NCBI GenBank assembly: GCA_026874595.1
Contig: CM049307.1
Coordinates: 34,266,862 to 34,330,861, forward strand
DNA length: 64,000 nt
Source: Sipunculus nudus
Taxonomy: Eukaryota > Annelida > Sipuncula > Golfingiida > Sipunculidae
Reading direction: 5' to 3'
Of the stretch, positions 45,320-57,512 are shown in pieces. Numbering within the stretch: position 1 is the first letter of the stretch; each line of letters opens with the position of its first letter. The notes beneath the pieces were generated by a model. It did no database searches. It was not told the origin of the DNA and saw nothing but the letters and a program-made list of their open reading frames with translations. The position numbers and the translations under genes were made by a program.

Positions 45320-45327
45320 GTCTGTTG

Positions 45328-47011
45328 AGTCAATCAACTGTTCAAGGATCCGCACTGGCCACTCCTGGAGGGCCCTATATACTATGCATATAGCATAAAT
45401 GTTTTGGGGAAGTGACACGAGCCCAAGGCTCCTCTCTTGACCAACACACACCACATTGGCTTTTTTTTTTAGAAAGGGAAACTGACTTTGTGCTTGAACC
45501 GATACAGTTTGAACTTCCTAAATTGTCATATCTCCCCGGAAAATGTTTTCGTCACACAAGAAAAATTTAACTATGATTTTTTTGTTTAAACAGCTGTTTC
45601 TCGTGGCCAGTTATATTGTGACATTGTCTATGATCATAAGAGGAATCGGAAACAAAATGATGCGGCGAGAATATCCTAGTCGTTAAATTTATACATGATG
45701 GCTTCATCTCATTACAAGAAACTGGAAGCAAAAGGATACAATCCGTTTTTGGCCGGAAGCGTGCACTCGGACTTAAATTCTTGCTCGCCATGGAGTACGA
45801 ATCTCGTGGGGGTCAATAATGTAATAAAAATAATATCAAATATGTCATTCATTAAACAATCAAAAGTGAAGAAGGCCAGTTAGATATACTCATAGGGGAT
45901 CACAGAATTACTATATATTTGGACCAAATAATATAATATATATGGAACCTTTTTAAATTATTTTTTCCTAACAGACCGACACTATAGAAAATGATAACAA
46001 AACTACACGCTTAGTGATTAAAACAATGTACGGAAAATCAGTTTTTAGAAAAAAATGAGAGGTAAACCAGTTGAGCACGGTTAGTCTCTGCATATGATTT
46101 CAGACTTTATAACCATCTCATATCACCAGGATATGAGGAGAAGCAAAAATCCAAATACTCTACTTAGCAAAGATTTCCCCCATTAGGACATGCTACTGGA
46201 TAGATTATTTATTAGTTCATTACTAACTTTTTTGTGCAATCAGGGAGTATCATACGCAATTAGAGACGTGGTAACACAGGGCAATTACTATAAATGTGTT
46301 ACTCAGAAATATCAGAGGACCGAGCTAATAGAAGCTTAATTATTGTCTAAGTAATTGAAGAATAAAAAAAGAAAGTAATCTTAATCAGAGAGTAGATATT
46401 ACACATTTATGGACTACTTTAAACTGTTTTAGACACCTGTCCATAAATTTCAGTTTAAAGCATGGATGGGATTTTGCAAGATAATATGAAGGAATAAGTT
46501 GCAAAAATACCAAAAATTACAACGACAATAACACTGTATATCAATATGCTGAACATTTATTATAGAAAGAAAAAATTGAATTTTGTAAGAAGTAGAATGT
46601 TATACAGAGCGCTATTACACGCAGTAGATTTCATAAGCATCATTGAGACAAACCTCAAAATATTTTCTTTACCTTGAAAAAAAATATAAACAATACTATT
46701 AACAATTAGATTTGTATATTATAATTTCATGGTAGACTATATATTCAGAGAAAAATATTTACCAAAAACGTACACGTGACCTAAAACGGATCCAGTCAGC
46801 AATGTTTACGGTGCTTCGTATTGGACCCATAAAAACATATTTTTATCTCGTTCACACGAGATACTATTGTGTGACCATGCGATGATGATCTCTAGATAAA
46901 TATAAAAAAAATATATAGTTAGACCTATATCTTAAATCCGTCAGGCATGTTTCTTTACACTGGATAAAGATTACGGTCAATAATTTGTATGCATATGGAG
47001 CGGGCTTAATA
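45328..47011. other. No gene recognised
   Basis: A 62-codon frame at 45695-45883 beginning ATGATGGCTTCATCT could be a small first exon but has no recognised motif. The rest is AT-rich. An AACGAG-like CGTTCACACGAGATACTAT patch near 46858 recalls the 21-bp minisatellite unit. Confidence 0.35.
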
Positions 47012-49195
47012 TGCTGAGACACTCACGGGCCATGTTTGATCAGAGAATGTGTGAGTGGTAAGGGGACGGGGGGGAGGGGGTGGGGGGCGAGTTATAGTTT
47101 GGATAAAACATGTGCTACACTAAATTTTCATAATGTGAAAATAAAAAGTGAGGGGGAGTGTCTCCATGCTCCCCCTTTCCCCTCCAGCCTATAATGAAGT
47201 GCCAGGGCTTACACCTTTTATTGTGAGCTTTTTCCTTGAGACATAACACAAAGATTGAAGATTTTCCGGGAAATAAAATATAAACAAGGGTTTCAATTTA
47301 TTTCATATGTTTAATAGACAAGGGTGTGTATCACCCCTTAACCTTACGTTAAAATCAGTAACCCTAGACAAACCCAATGACGTTTTCCCATAATACAAAA
47401 AAATGACAAGTTAAACAAAGGCAATGAAATCTTGAACCAACCCAACGAAGGCCGCTCCCAAATATAACTCAAAGCATTCGGCGTAAACACTCATACAACA
47501 AAAATACATGCAAACAACTTACGTTGCATTAACGCTCTGACATACCACAGATATCAGACCACAGACATTCTTGTCCAAATGAGCGCTTAAGCAAGCATGG
47601 CATACTTACGCATACGCCCGCGATATTTATCGCATGGGAACGAGATACTTTCGCGTTTGAACGAGATAGTTATCGCGCGAATACGCGACACTTTCGCGTG
47701 GGAACGAGCAAATAATTTAAAAATTATTATCTGTGTATCCTAAACAAGCCACCGTATATTCTTGATACGTACAGAGATAAATTATCCAAAGCTTACAGAT
47801 CTGAAGGAGAGATAATTATTTTCGGTAATAACAGTTTTCACTCTCTAGACAAGAAGTTAGACTCCGCTTTAAAATAGGGGCACTTTCCCGTTGTGTTAAG
47901 AAGGGGTACAGTTACCATTGATACATATTTCTATGAATTTCTATAGGTGTTTTACATTCATAAATATCAGTCCACGATAACCAAAGTTTTATATATCCTG
48001 TAAAATTATAGGTTGTTTGATAAAAAAATCTATATAATAAATACGCAGTTGGGATTTTCTCCACAACCGTTCACTTACTTTCGCTCTGGTTTGGCCTTCT
48101 AAATTTGGCTCACGAACCGTCGGTGGGCTCTTCTGGGACAAGCTTGTTTTATTTTGCTAGAATATTTCCTATTAAGCTGCATAATCAAATAATATATCCC
48201 CCATAAGTGTCCTTATTTCTTTTGTGCTTCACCATCCTCCACGCCTGTCATGTTTTACAGGAGGCGCCTTCGTGACATTCCTGCAGTTTAAGCTCACCGA
48301 ACCGTTGGACCATGGCCAGAGAGCGTGTGCTGCAAGAGCCGGGCGTTTTCGTGCAACAGGCGGTCACTCTGGTCCACTATAATCCCCATTGATGCCTCAT
48401 CTCACTTAAGAATTTAACTCTCTCAAAAGGCAGTTAGGCTGAAGTTAATTCCTTGCCACAGACTTTCGCCCGAAGATGTAAACCTACCTTTTACCTGGGA
48501 GCGATGTCAATTTTCGATCAGACCTGCTTAGTTCATGACAATCAACAAAGCTCAGGACAAACGTGTATTACTATAAGAACAGGTAAACTTTAGGCTGTCT
48601 TTTCACATGGGCAACTATACGTAACAATAATGCGTGCAAGAACCTTCAGCCACATACATATGTTCATTAGCATTCCTATTGCTACCATCAACTTAAATAT
48701 CATTTTTCGTGGTGCCTCTATTCTTCTTAAATATCATTTTTTTCGTGGTGCCTCTAAGCTTCAATTTATACCAAGAATCTGTCATTAACTCTTATTTTGC
48801 AATAGTCATATAATTTCTTCAAATTATTTTAACAGTAAATGCCTTTTATATACAGTCGTTATATTCATTATATCGTCATCAAGCCATCAATGATAATGTT
48901 GTACCAATGTTGGTGAAAAAATAAATTCTCACATAAAATTCGTACACTCTGTTTATATCTCGCGCCCTTTGTCAAAACATATTTTAATGTGTGATTTCTT
49001 GAATAGCATGTTTTGAAATGATCTGCTTATTTATAGGACAGGGAGTTTCCTGGAAATTCTAGAATATTAATCTCCATATAATGTAAGTGAATAACATGAA
49101 AAAAGAGTCCTGCAAAAATTTAAGGATTTAAATATGCAAGAGTCAATTCCCATTACAAAACTACTTATCTTATAGTTCCGTGGATTTTCAATGAG
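47012..49195 (+). repeat. DR2, copy B (shorter, uninterrupted)
   Basis: Collinear with 30830-31812 and 34596-37145, in the same order and orientation but within 2.2 kb. It lacks the LTR-like insertion, the 256-bp internal duplication and the ~2.8 kb between the two copy A segments, so it approximates the ancestral arrangement. Open frames are few and unconserved between copies, so it is not a coding element. Confidence 0.78.
47630..47708 (+). repeat. 21-22 bp minisatellite, ~4 units
   Basis: Units such as CGCATGGGAACGAGATACTTT and CGCGTGGGAACGAG; the same sequence as the 8-unit array at 31648-31812 in the other DR2 copy. Confidence 0.85.
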
Positions 49196-49299
49196 AACAT
49201 CTAGTGTAATATAATATCGAGTTGTGTTTTTCTCTACAACGCCTACCCGCTTCTGCTAACAATTGGTCCGCAGTATTTCACACAGTGGGGTCTATTTGC

Positions 49300-50420
49300 C
49301 CTAGCTGCTGTTCCATGGGAATCGGTAGTCTTAATTAATTCCCCGGATCAAACATGTTTTATCCAAAGAGGATACGCCGGCGATCAGTACGACCAATCAT
49401 GTACAAGAAAATAATTTAAAAAAAAGCCCTGTCAATTTCAATAGACTATGAACATGTGTTTGATACTGTAGAACGGGATTGTATTTTTAATTAAACCTCT
49501 GGGTGGCTATACGTTAGGAATCTAGGATGTCATCGTATGTGTTCGTCCCAAAGGCCGATAAAGTAAGTCGAAACTAGAGGTTTGGGACCTTACAAGTCCT
49601 TATATTTAGGGTCCCGCGATCACTAGTTCCTCAAAATAGCAGCCCTGCCGCCATAGCCCACTGGAAGTGGGGTAGGGCCGAAATTTATCACCTGAAATAA
49701 TGTGAAAGTCAACAATCTTCAGAAAAATAAAGGCATTATCTGAAACGTTAATGTTTGCCCTGCTGTGCATGTTCCATGGGAATCGGCATTATATCGGTCT
49801 TATAATTAATCAAAAGAGGAAACGTCAGCAATCAGTGCGACCAATCATCTACAAGAAATTAATTTAAAAAGAACCTGTCTAATTCAATCGACTTTGAACA
49901 AGTGTTTGATCCTGTATAGAACGGGATTGAGTTTATAATTAAACCGCTGGATGGCTACGTCAAAATGGCAGCCCTGCAGCCGTAGCCTATTAGAAGTCAG
50001 GTTGGTCTGAGATTTGTCACTACAAATTATGTAAAGGTCACAAGTCTTCAGAAAAATAAAGGCATTAGCTAAAACGTTATTGTTTGCCCTGCTGTGCATG
50101 TTCCATGGGAATCGGTAGTCTTAATTAATACAATGGATCCAAACATGAATTATCAAAAGAGGAAACGTCGGCGATCAGTGCGACCAATCAAGTACAAGAA
50201 AATAATTTAAAAAGAAGCCTTCGGTTTCAATCGAATTTGAACAAGTGTTTGATCCTGTAGAAAGGGATTGCATTTTTTAATTAAACCTCTGGATGCATGG
50301 CTACATCAAAATGGCAGCTCAGCGGCCCTAGCTTACTGGAAGTCAAGTTGGTCTGAAATCATCACGAAAAATATTGTAAAGGTCATTATCTAAAAGGCAT
50401 TATCTAAAACGTTATTGCTA
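49300..50420 (+). repeat. Tandem triplication of a decayed RT fragment
   Basis: Three direct copies begin near 49305, 49765 and 50094 (TTCCATGGGAATCGG at 49311, 49772 and 50101). Copies 2 and 3 are 329 bp apart; copy 1 is longer by about 130 bp (near 49505-49640). Each copy includes a reverse-transcriptase motif A relic: IDYEHVFDTVERD (49441-49479), IDFEQVFDPV with a following stop (49887-49919) and IEFEQVFDPVERD (50230-50268). A GDQ-containing stretch upstream of it resembles the fingers region. Stops and frame breaks occur in all copies. Confidence 0.75.
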
Positions 50421-51427
50421 GATTATTTTAAAATAAATGAGTTTGGATTTAACAATTTAAAAGCACACATAGCCTCATGTTTGTCAAACTTTTGTCAAAA
50501 TTTCGCAAAAGAAATCATTGATTCTGCTCTGGCGATTATACTGCCTGAATATTAGGTAAGTCTATGATTAAAAGAGCTAATAAGCACTAACTGTCCCCAT
50601 GAATTTGAGAAAGGTCGAACAATCTCTTAGAAATAAAATCAGTGTTTTGTGGCAGCCGTATTAATTTTATTGCATTGCTTTTAATTAGGTATATTCAATG
50701 GACTCTTGGAGGTTAAGATAAATAATACGCGTCACTAAGAAAGCAACCCTTGACTTTTATAGTCAATGGATGCAGTTGTACACATGCGATATTCATGATT
50801 CAACCATTTGCTCATATCATATGCAAGTTAGCTACTTATATATTTACTGGACAACTGACAGGGGAAAATCAATTACGTCAGTAATCAGATAAACCATTTA
50901 ATCTCACATAATATTTGCTTTTAAAGGGGCCCAATCACCTATAACGCATGTTAAATTAACAAGCAAAAATAGCTTCTTCCCTTTAAATAAATTGGTATCT
51001 GCCAAATATTGCCCTGAAACCGTTTGCTTACTCCTGTAAGCGAGTGTTAAATATAGTGAACCGGGCGCGATTACAAGTGTCAACATAAACACAGCGGGTG
51101 CTTCGTCCAGGCCAGAAGTGTAAATCAGGAGATGCCTGACTGACATTGCCCAAAAAATGCTATACATGTTCCTGCTGGCTGAAACATCGCATGTTGCGGC
51201 TCACAACCGGACTTCCGGTCATGCGGTCTTGTTAAGGAAAACAGACACAAGTGGACTGTGTTTACCAACAAGAAGAGCCAAGGTTTTGAACAGCAGAATG
51301 TGCGGTACTGTGACTATGTGCTTAGATGGTTTTGCTGGGGAAACTTTCGTATAAAGTAAAACTGAACTGATAGTGTGAAAGAATAGGTATAGTACTGTTC
51401 CTGATTATGTCCCTTTTAAGCACATCA
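50421..51427. other. No gene recognised
   Basis: Unassigned; frames of 65-87 codons near 50904-51354 on both strands have no motif. Confidence 0.4.
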
Positions 51428-51610
51428 ACCCCCCCCCCCCCCCCCCCCCGCTTCCTCGGGGGAACGGGGGGATATTGATTTTGTCTGTCTGTCTATCGGT
51501 CTGTCTGTCCGTCCGTCACGTTTCCGTGCGATAACTTACCTAAATATTATCCGATTTCATCCCATGCTCTTATGTATACCTTGGGTGGGATGGGTTTTGG
51601 AGGGTCTGTC
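51428..51610 (+). repeat. C-run and isolated SAT152 unit
   Basis: A poly-C run (51429-51450) is followed at 51480-51608 by one unit of the CTGT satellite (CTGTCTGTC, GTTTCCGTGCGATAACTT, CTAAATATTATCCGATTTCAT, TACCTTGGGTGGGATGGGTT). About 450 bp of unrelated sequence (51611-52055) separates it from the main array. Confidence 0.85.
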
Positions 51611-52055
51611 TGAAAATTTATTCTCACCAGCTCCAAAACAATAAAAATAAATTTTTGTTCCTATTTTACAACCCAAATTACGACATTTGAAGATATCTTC
51701 AAAAGACCATGAAACAAAACAGCCACTATAACATTTAAAGACATCTTCAGACCAGAAAAAATCTAAAACATTGATAAGGCAAGCATGAATGACAACAAGA
51801 GTGGGAGCGGGGGACATCAGTATCAATATCCATTGGACATATGTATTAAATATGTGAATTAGTTAACAAATATGCAATTTGGCAATACACATTACGTCTA
51901 ATAAGTGAATAATTAGCAGCTTTTTCTGTTATGATGTTCTTATAAGAGACCACTACATTTAATCACAAAAATTTTTCAAACTTGCATTAGTTATCTGCAT
52001 TTTATTAACTAGGAAGAAGACTTTATATAGATTAACATTATATCTGATAAAATTT
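51611..52055. other. No gene; spacer between isolated unit and main satellite
   Basis: AT-rich. The 89-codon minus frame across 51557-51826 has no known motif. Confidence 0.4.
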
Positions 52056-53930
52056 GACTTTTTTCTATCTGTCTGTCAGATTTTCGTTTCCGTGCGATAA
52101 CTTTCCTAAATATTATGCGATTTCATTCAAATTATGGGCAGTGATTGCTCTCATGCTTACCCTGGTTGGGATTTGTTTTGGAGTGTCTGGCCTCTGTTTG
52201 TCTGTCTGTCTGTCACTTTGTCTGTCTGTCAGGTTTCGTTTCCGTGCGATAACTTTCCTAAATATTATGCGATTTCATTCAAATTTGGGTCAGTGATTGC
52301 TCCCATGCATACCTTGGTTGGGATTGGCTTTGGAGTGTCTGGCCTCTGTTTGTCTGTCTGTCTGTCACTTTGTCTGTCTGTCAGGTTTCGTTTCCGTGCG
52401 ATAACTTTCCTAAATATTATGCGATTTCATTCAAATTTGGGTCAGTGATTGCTCCCATGCATACCTTTGTTGGGATTGGCTTTTGAGTGTCTGGCTTCTG
52501 TCTGTCTGTCACTTTGTCTGTCTGTCTCTCTGTCAGGTTTCGTTTCCGTGCGATAACTTTCCTAAATATGATGCGATTTCATTCAAATTTGGGTCAGTGA
52601 TTGCTCCCATGCATACTTTGCTTGGGATTGGTTTAGGAGTGTCTGGCTTCTGTCTGTCTGTCACTTTGTCTGTCTGTCTGTCTGTCAGGCTTTCGTTTCC
52701 GTGCGATAACTTTCCTTATATTACCCGACTTCATTCAAATTTTGGGCAGTGATTGCTCTCATGCATACCTTGGTTGGGATCGGTTTTGGAGTGTCTGGCT
52801 TCTGTTTGTCTGTCTGTCTGTCACTTTGTCTGTCTGTCTGTCAGGTTTTCGTTTCCGTGCAATAACTTTCCTAAATATTATCCGATTTCATTCAAATTTT
52901 GGGAAGTGATTGCTCTCATGCATACCTGGGTTGGGATTGGTTTTGGAGTGTCTGGCTTCTGTCTGTCTGTCTGTCTGTCACTTTGTCTGTCTGTCTGTCA
53001 GGTTTTCGATTCCGTGCGATAACTTTCCTAAATATTATCCGAATCATTCAAATTTTGGCCAGTGATTGCGCTCATGCTTACCTTGGTTGGGATTTGTTTT
53101 TGGAGTGTCTGGCTTCTGTCTGTCTGTCTGTATGTCTGTCATTTTGTCTGTCTGTCTGTCTGTCAGGTTTTCATTTCCATGCGATAACTTTCCTCAATAT
53201 TATCCTATTTCATTCAAATTTTGGTCAGTCATTGCTCTTATGCTTGCCTTGCTTGGACTGGGTTTTGGAGTGTCTGGCTTATGTCTGTCTGTCTGCCTGT
53301 CAATCTGTCTCTCCGTCTGTCAGGTTTTCGTGTCTGTGCCATTACTTTCCTAAATATTATCTGATTTCATTCAAATTCTGGTCAGTGATTGCTCTCATGC
53401 TTACTATGGTTGGGATTGGTTTTGGAGTGTCTGGCATCTGTCTGTCTGTCTGTCTGTCTGACTGTTTGTCAGTCCGTCAGATTTTCATTTCCGTGCGATA
53501 ACTTTCCTAAATATTATCTGATTTCATTCAAATTTTGGTCAGACATCGCTCTCATGCATACCTTGGTTGGGATTAGTTTTGGAGTGTCTGGCTTTCCTCT
53601 GTCTGTCTGTCACTTTGTCTGTTAGGTTTTCGTTTCCCTGCTATAACTTTCCCAAATATTATCCGATGTCATTCAAATTTTGGTCAGTGATTGCTCTTAT
53701 GCTTACCTTGGTTTGAATTTGTTTTGAAGTGTCAGGTTTATGTCCGTCGATCTGTCTGTCACTCTGTCAGTTGTCAGGTTTTCGTTTCTGTTGGATAACT
53801 TTCCTAAATATTTTTCGATTTCATTCAAATTTCGGTCAGTGATTGCTCTCATGCTTACCCTAGTTGGGATTTGTTTTGGAGTGTCTAGCTTCTGTCTGTC
53901 TGTCTGTCACTCTGTCTGTCGGTCCTTTAT
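52056..53930 (+). repeat. SAT152: ~152-157 bp satellite with CTGT runs, ~12 units
   Basis: The GCGATAAC landmark or its variant is at 52094, 52246, 52398, 52550, 52703, 52859, 53016, 53181, 53338, 53495, 53640 and 53793, spacings of 145-165 bp. Each unit has a (CTGT)n tract, CAGGTTTTCGTTTCCGTGCG, CCTAAATATTATCCGATTTC, and TTGGGATTGGTTTTGGAGTG before the next CTGT tract. The first units are spaced exactly 152 bp and are nearly identical (recent amplification); later ones vary. Long Leu-Ser-Val-Cys-rich frames across it (up to 200 codons) are by-products of CTGT. Confidence 0.95.
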
Positions 53931-54420
53931 CAAGCATGAAAAACAAAAAGATCCCAAAGCGGGGAACATTATTTCCACGAATTTGCTTGTTTTATATAAA
54001 TTATATCCACTAGTTTATTAAGATGTGCAAACTATCTGGTTAAATATGTAAAATTTAACACTTGGTAGCAGAAAAGGATTCTACAGAAAAAAATTAACTA
54101 TGAAAAGTTTTCTATTGAGGATTATCAAATGGTTAGCCCTGTCTAGAATGGCTACTTTCGAGTGAATGTCTCAAGTAACACATTCAATATCCTATTTTTA
54201 TTCAATATGAAATATCTGAATAATTATTGAGAACATATAAAGAAACTATGAACCGATTAATGGATTGTCTCGATATCTACATATCAAGTGTATTATTCGC
54301 CTATAAAGTAAGGGAAACAGGTCCTCCCCTGCCCCTCATTTCTTTTATTAATGGTATATGTTGCATGTGAGAATAGCCTATGGCTAATGTTACTATGTTG
54401 AAAAATGGGCGGAAATGAAA
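53931..54420. other. No gene recognised
   Basis: AT-rich, nothing identified. Confidence 0.4.
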
Positions 54421-56712
54421 AGTTCAGGATTTCACAGGAGACTTGCCTAGGCTCCCCCCCCCCCTTGATTTCACAATCGAAAGTTTCAAGGAAAATGGAT
54501 AAAATTTGTACCCGGTCTATCCGGGTGCTCAAAATCATGTTTCTTGTCCATAGCTCGAAGAATAAAGGTCACCATGACCCAATTTCAGGTTTCCATGCAG
54601 ATTTGCCAAGGACCTCACTCAATGTTATCTTAGAAGAGTCTAGGACATATGGATACGACTTGTGCCCTGTCTGACTGCTCAAGCCCAGTAGCTTGCAGAA
54701 TATAGGTCACTATGACCTAATTTTAAATTTTAAAGGAGATTTGTCCAGGACCTAGGCTAATGCATACAATTCATACCCATCTGACGTTAAAGGTGCTCAA
54801 ATCATGTTCTTGACCTGTTACGTGCAGGTTTCCAGTTGGATTTGCCAAGATCTCCCTTGATCTCCCGCAGATACGTAATTATAGGATTCAAAGGAGACCT
54901 GCCAACGACTTCCCTAGACTTTACAAAAGAATGTTCCAAGGAAAATAGATACGATTTATGCCTTGTCCGTCTTGGTGCTCAAATATTTTTCTTTTTTGCT
55001 TATAGCGCACATAATAAAGCCAGTGCACTATGACTTTATTTCTGGTTTCCAGGTTTCTGGAGATTTGCCTATAATCTCCTGAGATGTTGCTTAAGAAGAT
55101 TCTAGGCTTAATGCTAACAATCTGTCCACATCTGACATTTAGGTGTTGCAGAACATAGTACACAGTAGCTAAATTTCATGTACCAAGGACCTTGCCTGGG
55201 ACCTCTCTGAATGTTATGTTAAAATATTCTGGGCCGAATCTGACTGTCTTGATGCTCAAAATCATGTTTTTGGTCCCTAGGTCACCTTATTTCAAGTTGC
55301 CAAGGACATTTACCTTAGACCTCTCTTAATGTGACGGTAGAAAATTCTAGGCCTAATGGATACAATTAGTGCCCCGTCTGACCGTCTTGGTGTTCAAAAC
55401 CATTTTTAGGCCCAAAAGTCACAGAAAATGTCACCAAGACTTAATTTCAGGTTTTCAAGGACATTTAGCCAGGACGTGTAAGAATGTTACATTGGAAGAT
55501 TCTAGGCCTAATGGATACAGTTTGTGCCCCAGCTGACATTCTGGGTGCTCATATAACATATTTTTCCCTGTTGCCGGATTGAGGTCACAGTGGCCAAATT
55601 TCATGTTTCCAAGGACTTTTCCTGGGGCCTCCCTGAATGTTATGTTAGAATATTCTAGGCCTCATGGAAACAATTTGTGCCCCGTCTGTCTGGGTCCTCA
55701 AAAGCATGTTTCGGTCTAGGTTGCAAAATATAGGTCACCATGACCTTATTTCAGGTTTCCAAAGAGATTTGCCTATAACCTCCAAGGATGTTGCTTAAGA
55801 AGATTCTAGGCCTAATGCATACAATCTTGGCCCATCTGACATTTAGGGTGCTCATATAACATCTTTTTCCTAAAGGTTTCAGAATATAAGTCACCATGAC
55901 CTAATTTCATGTTTCCAAAGACATTTGCCTAGGAGCACCCTGTATGTTATGTTAATTGATTCAGGCCTAATGGATACAATTTGTGCCCCGTCTGACTGTG
56001 TGGGTGCTCATATGATACCTTTTCCTATAGGTCACAGAATATAGGTCACGGTGACCTTTTCAAGACCTTTGACAAGTTTTCAAGGACATTTGCCGATGCT
56101 TTCACAGAATATTCAGAAGGTTATGGGCCTAATGGATACAATTTGCCCCCCGTCGGACTTTCTTGTTGCTCAAAACCATTTTTTGGCCCATAGGTCACAG
56201 ATTATAAGTCACCATGCATGACCTAATTTCAGGTTTTGAAGGACCTTTGCCTCGGACCTCCTGAATTTCATGTTAGAAGATTGTTGGCCTAATGGATACA
56301 ATTTGTGCCTCATCGGACTGTTTGGGTGCTCAAAATTATGTTTTTGGTCCATAGGTCGCAAAATATAGGCTACAGTGACCTAATTTTAGGTTACAAGAAG
56401 ATTTGCCTAGAACCTCCCTGGATATATATATAAAGGTTTAAATTTCTAGGTCTAACGGTTACGATTTGTCTGACTGCTCAAAATCAAGCTTCTGACCAGT
56501 AGCTTGCAGAATATAGGTCAGAGTGACCTAATTTCAGGTTTCCAAGGAGATTTGCCCGGTACCTTCCTGGATGTTTAGTTAGAAGTTTTTAGGTCTAACG
56601 GTTAGGATTTGTGAAATGTTAACGGACGGAGGGCCGGACTATCGGACGGACTACCGACAAAGGGTGATAGATATAGGTCAGATGCCTTACAGTCAGCTGA
56701 GCAAAAATGAAA
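54421..56712 (+). repeat. SAT155 main array, ~14 diverged units, 3' terminal block
   Basis: Units of about 135-170 bp with GATTTGCC-AGGACCTCC, TTAGAAGATTCTAGGCCTAA, TGGATACAATTTGTGCCCCG, CTGGGTGCTCAAAATCATG and ATAGGTCACCATGACCTAAT then TTTCAGG. Neighbouring units differ substantially, so the array is old. It ends with GGACGGAGGGCCGGACTATC, GGGTGATAGATATAGGTCAG and CAGCTGAGCAAAAATGA (about 56620-56712), corresponding to the end of the 39.6-kb array. A C-run lies at 54455-54464. Confidence 0.9.
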
Positions 56713-57096
56713 ATCGCGTTTTTTAGATACATTATGATCTAAAGTTAGGAGAAAATAGTATGATTAAAAAATCTATATGCAAATTTGACAAAATCCAGAT
56801 TTTAGACCTAACCGAATACGGTAACAATCATCACAGTGAATTTGAGAAAGATCAAGCATATTCTCGTTGGGATAGTACTAGAAAGAACACCACCGATCGA
56901 TATATTGCTAAATCACCGCCAGCTATATTGGAATACGGACAAGTCTGTAACTGAATAGGGCTGGAACTCTTGTAGACACCAGTCATCACTGTGAATTTGA
57001 GAAAGTTCAAATGTATTCTGTTAACAATAATGAGTGCGAAAGAAAGCGTCACTGACGGACGAACAACGCGACCACTTTTCAAGCTCCTGGGACTCT
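56713..57096. other. No gene recognised
   Basis: AT-rich; AACAATCATCACAGTGAATTTGAGAAAG (about 56822-56849) recurs as a shorter CAGTCATCACTGTGAATTTGAGAAAG near 56980, a small local duplication. Confidence 0.45.
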
Positions 57097-57097
57097 T

Positions 57098-57512
57098 AGT
57101 TGGGTCGTCTGGGGCAGCTCCGTGACCGTGGAGAGCGAAGGTTGGTTTCTCAGCGGATTCGTCTTCTATAGAGGTAGATTAAAAATCTTAGCGAGGGTGT
57201 CTCCCGTAAAAGTGTTGGCGAGTCCGTGAGAACCTGAAAAAAGGCCGCCATCCGTCCTTTTTGGAATTTATGTTTTCAATTGTTTGGCCTGCAATACGGT
57301 TCAGTATATCGATTTTTGGGTTTTGGGGGTCTAGGAATTCAATTTGATGTCACATTTGAGATTTTACTTATATTTACCATAACATCTAAGATAGTTAACG
57401 ATTTGTAGCTAAAAGTTATCTTTTCTCAAACTTGTCTTACGACATCCATAACGTGCTTAAGAAACTAACCTTCGCTCGCCACGTTCACGAAATTGCTCTC
57501 GATGACCCAACT
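57098..57512. mobile_element. MITE with ~53-bp TIRs, ~415 bp
   Basis: The left end begins AGTTGGGTCGTCTGGGGCAG and reaches GAGCGAAGGTTGGTTTCT. The right end, reverse-complemented, begins AGTTGGGTCATCGAGAGCAA and reaches GAGCGAAGGTTAGTTTCT. The arms of 53 bp match at most positions. The interior of about 310 bp has no coding frame. If the right end is CAGTTGGG the left has mutated to TAGTTGGG; no target duplication could be identified. Confidence 0.8.

Noticed and set aside
45695-45883. 62-codon frame beginning ATGATGGCTTCATCT as a first exon
   Set aside because: Protein-like start but no recognised family, no clear donor site, and an overlapping minus frame is also open.
52134-53625. Long open frames (up to 200 codons) rich in Cys-Leu-Ser-Val
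   Set aside because: They translate the CTGT runs and 152-157 bp units of SAT152; unit length is not a multiple of 3, so no frame is maintained across units.
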